A DNA stretch of 64,000 bases, taken from NCBI RefSeq assembly GCF_027943255.1, contig NC_072894.1:134779601-134843600 (forward strand), given 5' to 3'. A program made the position numbers and the translations under genes. This DNA comes from Anastrepha obliqua (lineage: Eukaryota > Arthropoda > Insecta > Diptera > Tephritidae). Shown here piece by piece: positions 1 through 10,850 of this stretch. The notes below the pieces were generated by a model, which did not search any database, was not told where the DNA came from, and saw only the letters and a list, made by a program, of their open reading frames with translations. Each line of letters begins with the position of its first letter. Position 1 is the first letter of the stretch.

Positions 1-160
1 AAATCGACAATTCTGCTTATTTACATACCCATTGATCTAAAAATGAGCTTCGTCGTTGAACACAATTTTTCGAGTTTAAACTTTCTTAACAGAACACGCA
101 TTTTTATAATAAAATTCAATGATTTGCAAGCGTTGTTCGTTTGTAAGACGAATCATGTTT
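1..160 (-). pseudogene. mariner transposase relic, rosa/DD41D-like, cut by window edge
   Basis: Read on the minus strand, a start codon at 156-154 opens about 26 codons resembling a mariner N-terminus (MIRLTNEQRLQIIEFYYKN) and then meets a stop. The sequence jumps directly to the first catalytic region, FNDEAHF, with the Asp codon at 52-54, followed by NGYVNKQNC running off the left edge. The same NKQNC block occurs in the better preserved DD41D element at 58.3-59.2 kb. The helix-turn-helix and linker regions are missing, so the copy is inactive. Family membership is inferred from this similarity; no terminal repeat is visible. Confidence 0.6.
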
Positions 161-278
161 AAATTATAGACCAAACTGAAGATGTTTGACAGTGAAACAA
201 AACACAAAACGTGCGTCAGCTGTTTAAACCAACTGTTTAAAAAGATAATAGCTAAAAAATCACCTTTTATATATATGT

Positions 279-551
279 AGGTGCGCGTGCACCATTTCTG
301 GGTGTTTGGCCGAACTCCTCCTGCTAGAGGGACCTGCAGTTTCAAGCCGACTCCGAACAGCAGATATTTTTTATGAAGAGCTTTTTCGTGGCAGAAATAC
401 ACTCGGAAATTTGCCATTGCCTTTCGAGGGGCGTCGGCTATTAGAAAAAACGTTTTCTTAATTTTGGTGTTTCACCGAGATTTGAACCTATGTTCTCTCT
501 GGGAATTCCGAATGGTATTCAAGCACCAACCCATTCGGCTACGGCGGCCGC
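279..551 (-). mobile_element. tRNA-derived SINE, copy 1
   Basis: On the minus strand the element begins with a tRNA-like head at about 551 containing an A-box-like TAGCCGAATGGGTTGG and a B box GGTTCAAATCTC, both expected of an internal RNA polymerase III promoter. A body of about 200 bp shared with the copies at 2.0, 30.1 and 51.6 kb follows. The tail region contains AACACCCAGAAATGGTGCAC. No clear target duplication is visible. SINEs need LINE proteins in trans to move; this copy codes for nothing. Confidence 0.75.
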
Positions 552-1991
552 ATTTTTTGCATAGGCGCATTAATTTTCAACCCATCTTCATATTTAATGA
601 GTACCATTGCATCCCGAATGAAAGCTCATAAACGCCATTAGCAGAGAGCTTCTACATGCATGACAGCAAATTTATTGCTTATCTCATATTGCGTAGAAAT
701 GTTTTGTTTTTTTTTGCCTGAGTTCCAGTCACATTTTTCATTTTTATTTCACTGAATCTGATATCTGTAATATTTATCGGGTTTTCAAGCTTTTCGTATA
801 ATCCTTTAGTCATTCATCTAAATAAATTAAAAATTATATGAGATACAAATTTATTTGTTATTTGCAAACTATTCTCCGAAAATACATTTATTTTCATGAT
901 TAATTGTTATCACGCAAAATATTGCTTTAATTAACGATAAGTGGGTTGTACAAACTATTTTTTATTAATTTTTTTGATTATCATGCGGGAAATATTAAAT
1001 AACAAAATGCGATAATGGAAATTAACAATATTCCGGTTTAGCCATTAGCTTCAGCAAATAATGAATTTGCATTAAATGTGAATTTTTTTTTTTGTAAAAT
1101 TTAATTACCTTTATGGCTTACAAGTTAATTAAGTTATTACCATTAACCAAATTGAAATTATTGCTAACGCTTTATTAGTTTTGTAAGCGTTCTTTTTGGT
1201 GCTATTGCTGCTATTAATGATTATGTACACACATTTATATATTTGCATACATATTTTGTTGCGTGTATGTGATGCTCAAATGATTTCAAAGTGCTATTTA
1301 CCATACCAGACGTCGCAAGCGCACGCAGGCTACACAGTATGAGTGCTGCTTATGCACTTAATTGAATTCCATATTTATTCCGCATACATACATATATATG
1401 TGTAGGTATGTATGTAACAACGTAAATCTATTTGTAAGTTCAGGTGATTGTAATTGTTTACAGTTATAGTACAGGCATTAACGATTTGAGACAATTAGTT
1501 ATTTGGCGAATATGTGTTTATAGGCAACGTGGCGTATACGCAACTTTTTCGTAGATTAAGAGTGCGAGTAAATTGTAGCAGTCTCTGTTGAAATTTCGGG
1601 TGATGGACAGTGTAGGCGATTGTTTGAGCACAATTTGATTTATGTCAGGTAAAAGTATAAGGTATCATGGAACCTATATACACCTGCGACCGAATTAATA
1701 GAAATGCGATATTTCGACCACTCGTGGCAACTTTTCCTTCGATTTTTTAATTTCTATTAAGTTTGTATAAAAATATAGTTCATTATAAAAAAATATGATG
1801 CAAGAGTAATAAAAAATCGAAAAATTAAAAAAAAATCAATTTCGTCAGGATTAAAAAAAAATGTGGATATTCGGTTTTATAGACCATTAAATTTAGTTTT
1901 TTTTTCATCAGCAAATATCAAAACCGCGAGACGTAATTACAAAGTAATTATATACTGAGAGCGATGAAAGATAAAAAATAAATAAATAATT
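552..1991. other. AT-rich sequence, no gene seen
   Basis: Long A and T runs and short CATA/TGTA repeats (around 1385-1412). No open frame of recognisable content on either strand and no element ends found. Confidence 0.6.
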
Positions 1992-2260
1992 AGTGCGTAC
2001 ACTTCTGTTGGGTGGTGTGCATTTTGATGTTGTTCTGCAAATGGAGGGACATACAGTTTTAAGTCGATTCCGAACGGTAAAGGGTTTTTATGAGCAACTT
2101 TTTCATGGCAGAAATACATTCGGAGATTTGTCATTGTCCGCCGAGAGGGGACCGGTATTAGAAAAAGTGTTTCTATTATTTGATGTTCATGCACGGAGAC
2201 TCGATTCTACACACTCGCGAATGGTAGTCACTCACCAACACGTTCGGCTACGCCGGCTAC
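1992..2260 (-). mobile_element. tRNA-derived SINE, copy 2 (internally deleted)
   Basis: The same family as the 279-551 copy in the same orientation. The tRNA-like head lies at the right end (A-box-like segment at about 2238-2253) but its B box is degraded. Relative to the 30.1 kb copy it lacks about 20 bp around the GGCCGAG segment near its tail. A 110-codon open frame crosses it on the plus strand, but the same DNA is non-coding in all sister copies, so the frame is accidental. Confidence 0.7.
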
Positions 2261-3146
2261 CTTATGACCGAAGGGAGGTAAAAAAATATAGGCAATTAAT
2301 TGAACGTTCATTCCAAGATACATGACAAGTAGATATTCTAGAGATAAGAAGGATATTTTGGTATGTAATTAATAGTGAAATTTAAAGCTCCACTTGGTTT
2401 AATTTTTGGTCTCAGTAGTTTAAGACACCGACATTGTTTGATTGGAACTTTGGCCCTTAAGTGTTTTTGGAGGGATTTCATATTAATGTGGATGCCGTTG
2501 TAAGCTTGTAAGACCTAAACTCTGTTAAGTACAGCCTGCAATGCTTGTAATTGGCGATCCCAGCATCTAATAAATAAGCAAGTCACTCGGTATTGAATAT
2601 CACTCATCGAGATTTATAGATTTAATTTGTTTTTGGTGTGAAGATATCTGATATTAAATTTATCCGGCATTTTCTGATCTTAAGTTGAATTTTAAATAAT
2701 CACAATTAACGTGTCGCTACTACGTAGCTCCAGTGTCTGCCAGCTATTTTGCGAGAAGTCTTCTCTTTTGATTATATTTACTACGTCCCGTTTCTGTAAA
2801 AAATCAGTATAGTCATAAATTTCGTTAAAATTAGAGTTGTTGCTGTTTTTGATTTTGCTGGAAAAAATAAAGTGTAACAACAAAGCAAGAAAATGTGCGC
2901 GCTCATTTCGCGCTCAAAAGAGAAAGGATCTAAATTAAATAGCGGAGGAAGGTTTCCACCGCTGTTTTGAACGATAAAAAATTTTAATGGGATGGTGAAG
3001 AAATAGAGTTGTGCTTACTGAAAGTGATAAAAAGTAAATGTGCCTAAAGTAAAAAGTAAGTAAAAAAAAAAAAATTTCAGGGCTTATTTCGTATTTAATA
3101 TCCACAGCTCACACAAGTTCATATTCCTGCTGCTTGGATGCTAATA
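2261..3146. other. AT-rich sequence, no gene seen
   Basis: Nothing recognisable between the SINE and the mariner. The only open frame of note (2692-2883, minus, 63 codons) is low complexity. Confidence 0.5.
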
Positions 3147-3148
3147 TT

Positions 3149-4410
3149 GGGAGGTTGAATTAGTTTTAAAGGTTTTTTTCGAAGATTTGGGGCTTTATTG
3201 TGAAAAAACGGTACAAAATATTGTATTCGAAGTATTGGCCATCGCTAGCTACAACTTTCGCCCATCTTTCGGGCAATTTCCGGATGCCGTTTCTCCAAAA
3301 TTCTGGCCGCTGCTTGGCTATCCATGACTCAACCCATATTTTGGTAGCCTCGTACGAGGAGAACCGCTGGTCCGCCAAATCGAGACTCATATGCCGGAAC
3401 AAATGATAATCGGAGGGAGCTATGTCTGGACTATACGGCGGGTGGGGTAACACTTCCCAGCCAAGCGTTCCAAGGTATTTTTTGACAGGTTGAGCAACAT
3501 GCGGCCGAGCGTTGTCATGTTGCAAAATAACCTTGTCGTGCCTTTTTACCGTTTCCGGCCGTTTTTCTTTCAATGCCCGGCTTAAACGCATCAATTGCAG
3601 TCGGTAACGATCCCCCGTGATTGTTTCGCCCGGTTGGAGCAGCTCAAAATATACGACGCCGACCTGATCCCACCAAATGCAGAGCATGATTTTCTTGCCG
3701 TGAATATTCTGCTTGGCCGTCGACGTTGATGCGTGGCCGGGCAAACCCCATGATTTTTTGCGTTTTGGGTTATCGTAGTGGATCCATTTTTCGTCGCCAG
3801 TCACCACCCGATGCAAAAAACCCTTCCGATTTTGTCGCTCGATCAGCAATTCGCACGTAAAAAATCGCCGTTCGACGTCGCGCAGCTTCAACTCGTACGG
3901 GACCCAATGTCCTTGCTTTTAGACGCTTGCAAATGGTTGATTTATCAACGCCCAATGATTCAGCAAGCTCTTCTTGGGTTTGGCACGAGTCCTCGTTTAC
4001 CAATTCCCCCAATTCCGCGTCCTCGAACTTTTTGGGCTGGCCAAGACGCTCCTTGTCTTCGGTGTGAAAATCACCACTTTTGAATCGTCGAAACCAGTAC
4101 TCACATGTTGAAATCGACGGAGTATGGTCTGGGTAGGCCTCCTGCAGCAATTCACGGGCTTGGGCTGTATTTTTTTTTAAATTGAAGCAGAAAAGCAAAG
4201 CTTCCCGCAAATTGCGTTTCGACGGCACGAAAGTTGACATACTCGGAGCACGAAAACACTGCGTTGTTTATACTTCAGCGAAATGACAGATACTGATAAA
4301 CAAAGCCTAGGGATGAGGCTTTGTCATGAATATATATTCAGTATTGCCAACGCGATAAAGTGATAAATAGCGCCATCTGTGTGTCACCTTTAAAACTAAT
4401 TCAACCTCCC
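3149..4410 (-). mobile_element. mariner (DD34D, cecropia-like), near full length
   Basis: Perfect 25-bp terminal inverted repeats at 3149-3173 and 4386-4410 bound a 1262-bp element, close to the usual 1.3 kb of a complete mariner. A TA follows the right end (4411-4412). On the left the bases next to the repeat are TT, with TA two bases further out, so the expected TA duplication is imperfect or the repeat begins two bases earlier. The single transposase gene inside runs on the minus strand. Perfect repeats and a nearly open gene suggest a comparatively young copy. Confidence 0.9.
3166..4240 (-). pseudogene. mariner transposase, broken by one short deletion
   Basis: The frame from 4240 starts MSTFVPSKRNLREALLF and holds both helix-turn-helix halves. 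The second frame carries all three catalytic aspartates: VTGDEKW (codon 3793-3795), LQHDNARPH (3514-3516) and APSDYHLF (3409-3411). Thirty-four residues separate the last two, defining D34D. Between the frames, at about 3916-3921, only 4 bases stand where relatives have about 24. I infer a deletion of about 20 bp, just ahead of the conserved WVP motif, as the only serious lesion. The frame runs past the usual C-terminus (after GQYFE) into the terminal repeat. Subfamily assignment is from recognised motif wording. Confidence 0.88.
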
Positions 4411-4412
4411 TA

Positions 4413-7229
4413 GATTCTTTGGGATCGTTTCTGTATTATTATTATTATCAAATTGTATCATTCCTGTATGTTTTTTGGAATAGAAAAGCTTCTGAGTAAC
4501 CTTACAGAGTATATTTGAGGTAGTTTATTAGAGTTTCTGTAGACAGATAGGAAATAGAAATTTGCTTAGCTAAGTGGCTAAGTATTAACTAAAAATTATA
4601 GGTGCCACTGTGTTAGTACGAGTACTTTGATAATAAAGGGTTACTTTGTGGTTAGACTTGACTGAGGCCGATCTGTGGCACTCTAATAATGAACGAGATC
4701 AGAGGTTTTTATGCTAGCAGGTGCCAGTAAGGAACTCCATCTCATAGGTAATAACGTTGTTAAGGGTAAGGAGATTCAAACGCTGTTGTGTTAAATTTCT
4801 CTGGATTCTGTGAATTTTTTTTTTTTTTTTCAGTTAAAAAAGTTTATAAAACGAGTATTAGTTTGGTATCTCAATATATTCCCTAGAGAGCTAATTGTGT
4901 TCAGTCTAACCTAAAATAGGCTATAAAAATTTTCAAACTTTATAGTTTTTTATATGCCTTTCGATACAAAAATTTACTAAAAGATGGCAAGTAAATGCAT
5001 GTAAGCACACTTGGAGCCTTGAAGTATGCGTAAATGTTACAAGCAACAAAAAGAAATAATTAAAAAAATACCCTTTTACTAAGCATTTTAATCAAGAGGC
5101 TATTTAATCTACACGTACACTACTCAAGCTCCCTAAAAATATAATAAAAATAATAAATATGAAAGTGTAGTTCTGTTAATCTTTATATAGCCACTTCTTG
5201 TCTTAAATTCTTATATACGTATGTACTTGTGGTGGTGAGCTGTAGTTGTGCTCTGTGGTAGTGCAACCTTGAGAGGTTCATAGCAGTTAGGTCTTCAGTG
5301 CTAATTGACTTCTTCTGGGTTAAGAGTGAGTTGAGTACTGTTTTATAAATATTAAAAGCATTTAACAGATATTCATGTATATACATGTATGTGTGCAGCT
5401 ATACACGTATGTGTGCAGCAGAAACCCATCACTTTTGACTTACAAGTGTATGTGTGTGTATGTATATGCACCAACAGGGCATTTTAAGTGCAACAACTAG
5501 CCAGCACTCCTTCATAAACATACAACTGCACCAGCGCAATTCGACCCTATCACCTGACCAACTACTAAACTACATAAAATCTAGCACATCAACTCACTTT
5601 TGAGCACTCAATGAATAATGCATAATGCAACACCCTGAAATGCATGCTTGTGTGCACGTATGTAAATAGGCCTGCTTGTGGATTTTTCGTTGTTTGTGAG
5701 TGTGTAAGTGTATTAGTGTGAGGTGGCAGGGCAACCAAAGTGTGATTTATGGCACACTGACAGTCTTGTGACAGGGTGTGGTTTAAACCATTGCCAGGTC
5801 ACCCGACATTTTAGCGCTACTGCTGAAGGTGCTGGTGGTCGTTGAAAGTTGCAAAACACCTAACTTATACATACATATCTAAATAACATACACACACACT
5901 TGTACATCACTACTCATGCCACTACCTCGGCGGCTGCCTTTCGCTCGCCTTAAATACAATTTATGCCCGCTTGGTTTAGCTTAGCTTCCGATGGAGTGTT
6001 GGTGTGTTGCCTAAGCCATGGATGTAGTGTGCATTCGTTGTGTATTTGTGACCGCAACCTCTGTGTATGTGTGTGTGTGCGACTGCTAGCACTTCTATTG
6101 CCGCTGGCTGTTTGTGGTTTGCACTGCTTACTGGTATTGTGATTGCATGGTCAAATGCATTCATTTGGTTGTGGCATAAACGCCAGTTACCAGAGCAACA
6201 GCTTTCCGGTCATTTACCTCAAAATAAATGCCGTATCACAAACGTACAAAGAATATTGCATTCGATTAGGAATTCTAAAAAAAAAATGTATGGGATCGGA
6301 AGTGATGGCTACGCTTGCACTTCATTTGCATACATAAATTTTGATTTGGTATTGCTTTGACTTGCGCCCGACATTTTTGGTTATTTGTTATTGAATGAAA
6401 TTTGCTTTTGAATGAAATTTGTTATTAAATGCAATTCACTTTTATTGTTATTTGAAATTTGAATTAAACTCTGCTTCCTATGACCATAACACAAAATTAC
6501 TGCTTAATAAACCGATGTGAGTTGAAAGATGAGAAGAAGAATTGAAGGAATTGTGTATGAATGCCAAATAAAGTTTAATGAAAATGTTATTAAATTGGTA
6601 GAAACGCAACTGCTGGGATATTGACATCTATGAAGCAGGTCAAGCAGCATTGCATGCGGATCTCTGTTGATGATTTTACGAGTGACTGTTGTAGTAAAAA
6701 CTTCTGGCGTTTGAACGGCATGCAATCACAAAATCTCAGCATGCTGATATTTCATGGAAAATTTTGCATATTTGATTTTGTTTTCAGAAGATATCAGATA
6801 ATCGACTTATCTATCTTGTTTGAAAATAAATTCTTCCACTCGTTTCACGAATTTTCTCCTTGCTTACTTTCATTGTTAACACCCGGTAACTCATAACTGA
6901 TTGGAACGATCAAAATACAGCAAAACAATTTGTTTAATGGGAAATGTCACCTTCACAACGACCATAAACTTTAATTTGTTTCATCGATACTGTACGAGAT
7001 ATCGATCACTACAGCCATCTATGGAGAAATTAATGGATTTCTTTTTCTCCAAACTAATATTAATTCTCACTAAGAGATATATATTTTATTATTCATATAT
7101 GCTCGTATACAAGTAAACACTTTGAAGCATTCTTATGAGCACTGAACAAGAGGTAAAATATTGCTTGTTTATTTTTAATTGTTTTATATTTAAACCTAAT
7201 ATACTTTGACCTCTTCTGCTAAGTAGAAA
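4413..7229. other. AT-rich sequence with microsatellites, no gene seen
   Basis: Holds a T run at about 4816-4830, scattered TGTG/CATA repeats (5390-5470, 5880-5900, 6060-6083) and no recognisable coding sequence. Two ATCGAT words near 6985 and 7000 resemble DRE-type promoter motifs, but without other support I do not call a promoter. Confidence 0.5.
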
Positions 7230-7232
7230 GTA

Positions 7233-7424
7233 TTTGTAATTCTTTTCCTCTCAAACGGCTGAACCGATTTCGATTACATCTTAGTTTAGCATTTACTGGG
7301 GTCAACTGTATGGTTTTTAGCTATAGTTGCTTCTTTGTAATTCTTTCCCTCCCAAACGGCCGGACCAACTTCGATTGAACTTAAGTTTAGCACTTACTGG
7401 GGTCAACTGGATGGCTTTGTCAAG
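7233..7424. repeat. two-copy tandem repeat, period about 101 bp
   Basis: TTTGTAATTC begins at 7233 and again at 7334. Both units continue with CAAACGGC and, about 60 bases on, ACTGGGGTCAACT. A partial third piece resembling the unit end (TTTTTAACTATAGCTGG) lies near 7460. No coding content. Origin unknown. Confidence 0.7.
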
Positions 7425-7549
7425 TTTTCCTTTAGGACTTATTAGGATTATCCAGACGGTTTTTAACTATAGCTGGAACCGCTAAATGCCATTGAAGTTG
7501 AAATATCCCGAAAAAAATGTTATTTCATTTTAATCCTCCGTTGGGCTCT

Positions 7550-7567
7550 CAGGTCTGGCCAGACCTG
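7550..7567. repeat. perfect 18-bp palindrome
   Basis: CAGGTCTGGCCAGACCTG reads the same on both strands. It lies about 130 bp beyond the preceding tandem repeat. Its role is unknown; it might be the end or centre of an unrecognised element. Confidence 0.6.
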
Positions 7568-9869
7568 GAAAAATGTCTTTACGCCTTTGGGCATAACATA
7601 TTTCTATTATAGCTAACGACTTGAACTTCCAGGTAGCTTTCTAAAATTTATATTTCTATCGATTTATGGATATAACCTTTTAAAAAAGTTGGCCAATATG
7701 ATTTGAAAGCATATTAAAGGCTCTCAGAGTTCTAGAAATCGGAGCTTGGGAAGCATACTTAGTGCTAACCATCCTCAGGCAGAAAATGTTATGAAAGCTT
7801 ACGAAGCTTCGCTGAGACATATTAATTTTCTCCAGTAGCGATGGGGAGACAATCGCCACACCTATAACATCGAAAACAAAAGTGAGGGAGAGTATACCGC
7901 TTCTAATATGCTATATAAAGGGTGATAAGATTGGAGGTAGTTTTTCCAATGTCATCCAACAGTGAGAATTGAAAAATTACAAAAAAGTTGCAGTATGAGC
8001 TGCTTGCCATGCCGCCGATGATAGCATACTGAGCGGCTAACGAGTGATTATTTAGTACATCAGGACGTATGAGCAACTTAAATTAGTTACAGCCTCTAAT
8101 GCAGATATTTTCGTTAGTAGTTTATTATTTTTGTAAAAAATAAGTGTATGCTGAACTTACTATTGAAGTGCAACTTAGCATTAGTAGCTGATTAGTAACC
8201 AGAAGGTCATAGATACAATCCAAATCACGGAAATTGTTTTTCTAATAGCTGAGATTACTCTGCATGAAATGAGTAAATTATCAACGTTTGAATATGGCTG
8301 ATACTCAGATTTCCTCCTATTTGCTTTTAAATATAAATTAAATTTTGTATATTTTTTTCACTTCATTTAAATATAGTCTTTTCTTCACTACCATGGTTTG
8401 TTGTGTTTATTTATATGCATCTCCTCTTGTCAAGATCTAACTTGATTTACTTTCTTGCAAAGCCAAACAATGGCATATACAACCACTGCGTAAGTTAGTT
8501 TTTAGGTATAATCTTTAATAAAAATATATACGAAAAAGTGTAAGCAACTTTGATGGATCGTTATATATAAAGAGGCAAGTTTACCGTGCGCCAGGCGCAC
8601 ATAAAAAGAGGTGCTTGCGGACAAGTTTGCCCTCCAGCCAATTTGAGTTGGAGTTAGAATGGGATAGTGATAGTGAAAGTGAATACGCATATGTCTAGAT
8701 AGAGATGTTGATTTTATTTTGGTTAGACCTTTACTTCCCACCTCATATTTGGATGGTTCTGTGGGTCATCCTTCATACTGAAGACGAAGCTATATCTTGT
8801 CCTTATACCTTGTCCTTTTAGTATATGAATACTCTTTTTATATAAAATAATATTTTCATAAGTAGTAGTGCCTTTGCAATGACTACAAGTCGCTCAATCC
8901 AAAAATACTAATTTTCCGCCTTAATTTCCACTTATACCACTTGCCAAAGTACTTGCTTGCCTCTCCTTGTCTGCTTAAAAGTTTTCACAAAGTTTTTCTT
9001 TTTTTCTATAATGTTGTTCTTCTTCAATGCTTTTTACCACAAGCACAACATACACACACACGTGCAGCATGTTTTACAAAACCAACATTCTTTCCAAACA
9101 CTTATCTAAGTGAATTGAATGAGACTTTTATTTTATTTACACTTGAGAAAGGTTTGCAGTGACGGTAAAAACAGGAAAAGGAAGTCGTATCTGACTGGTG
9201 GAAAGAAGAAGAATATGCAGTGTAGAGAAAAGGCTTCCTGTTGCTTTTATTATCAAGTTGTGCATGAAATCGATATTAATGATTCTTCAGCTGTGGTCCT
9301 CACAGCTTTTTGAGAAACCTTAGTGAGGAAGTTACGCATTTGGTGAGCAAATATGGTTTTAATTTGACAGGTGCGCAGAATGCTTATGTATGTGTGGATA
9401 TTTAATAACAAATAGTTTCGTACAAAAAGGTGGTCACACAATTTTTATATAAAATAATTATATTGTTTCGCTGGGAAAAGCGTTTTTTAAGAAACCATGT
9501 CGATCTTGTTAAGGCCAACATCAGCGTTTGATATAAATAAACTTTTTCTTGTATCTAGGAAAAATTGTACATGCATATGAAACAATAGGTTCCATATTAT
9601 AAACCTGCATACCCAGTTTTCAATATTCTCAAAAATTTAATTTTTTTAAGGAATATAAAGTTCCAAAGTACTACATTTTCAAAAAGTGATTTTAAATATT
9701 TATACTCACTCTATGATTCAACTAACCCTATGCTTATTTAATAATAATAATAATATTAATGTAATAAAAATTTATTGTTGACATTATCTACCTCATGCCC
9801 TTGGATAAGCTTCTTCAGTTCAGGTCCTTCTTACTACTCGAAAGTACCTGAGTACCTCACCCTCAGAAT
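7568..9869. other. AT-rich sequence, no gene seen
   Basis: No recognisable gene. A short perfect hairpin GTGCGCCAGGCGCAC lies near 8586-8600, about 20 bp after a TATATAAAG word at about 8563. A GGTCACACA word resembling a fly core-promoter motif lies near 9431. Neither is enough to call a promoter. Confidence 0.4.
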
Positions 9870-10850
9870 AACTACCACGGAGTCAGTGAGAAACTCAAAA
9901 CTCTTTGCTGCAAGATACAAAACACTAACGACAGAGAGACATTATTGGTGCTTACGTGGAAGCCCAACATTGAGGAGAGAATAAGGAAGGCAAAAATCGT
10001 CTTCTATGGTTGCATGGGCGCTATCAGCAAAAGATAGGACCTCTCGCCTGGAGTTGTATTTTGACTCTATAATACCATTATAAACCAATTTTGTTATATG
10101 GAATCATAGTCGTGTGGAACTCACTAGAGAGGACGGCATCAGTGAAGAAGCTAGAGAGAGTTCAAAGGACTGCATCAGTGGGTCATTTCGAATTACTGGT
10201 ACCTGCACGTACCGCAATCAGACCTAGAGGTTCGAGCTGTAGGCTCACTTATGTACGCTCAAGTATTCTAAGAAACTTTGGGATTATCCTCCTGTCGATG
10301 TACACCGTCGCTTAGTTCAAGTGGTACATTCTCCGTTCATATTTCATCAAGGGAGAAGGGAACGGAGGGTTAACTTGGCGCCTGGTTAGCCCCCCTCAGA
10401 CTCAAATTCAGCTTACCGCATCACTGCAGTATTTTCCAAGCAGAGGTAGCCGCAATCAAAAAAGCAGCTGCTTGGCTACTCACATGCGCACTAACTGTTA
10501 AGGAAGTAAATATATACTTCGATATCCAAGCGGCAGTTAGGGCCCTCGGGTCACTGATGGTGTATTCGAAGCTGATCAGGTAATGCCTGGCTTCACTATC
10601 GATTGCATTCGAATTCTTTGATATAATTATCATTTGGGTTTCTGATCACAGCGTCATTGCGGGAAACTGTGAGGCAGGTGAGCTGGCCAGACAAGGGACA
10701 TGTGAAATGATTTCCCCACGAAGGGAGAGGATTGGGATCCTCATGATCACCTGCGGTCTGCTACTGGAAAGATGGGTTTCGTGTAAACTCAGCGAGCGCT
10801 GGGAAAGTACACAAACTTGTAAAGTCGCGAAATCATGCTACAAATTAGGA
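9870..10850 (+). pseudogene. LINE relic: end of reverse transcriptase plus RNase H
   Basis: Read across frames on the plus strand, the segment gives EERIRKAKIVFYGCMGAISK, then LLYGIIVVWNSLERTASVKK and LERVQRTAS, wording typical of the reverse transcriptase C-terminus of insect non-LTR elements. About 200 bases later comes an RNase H domain: EVAAIKKAAAWLL, VNIYFDIQAAVRALGS and CEAGELARQGT. This order is known for RNase H-bearing clades such as I, R1 and LOA. Stops and frameshifts throughout make it a fossil. The 5' two-thirds is missing, the usual result of truncated reverse transcription. Confidence 0.8.

Noticed and set aside
76..417. 113-codon minus-strand frame as one gene
   Set aside because: Its first part is SINE sequence and only the last 26 codons are mariner-derived. 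The join is accidental.
8563..8600. TATATAAAG followed by a GTGCGCC hairpin as a promoter or terminator
   Set aside because: No initiator at the proper place and no transcript feature nearby.
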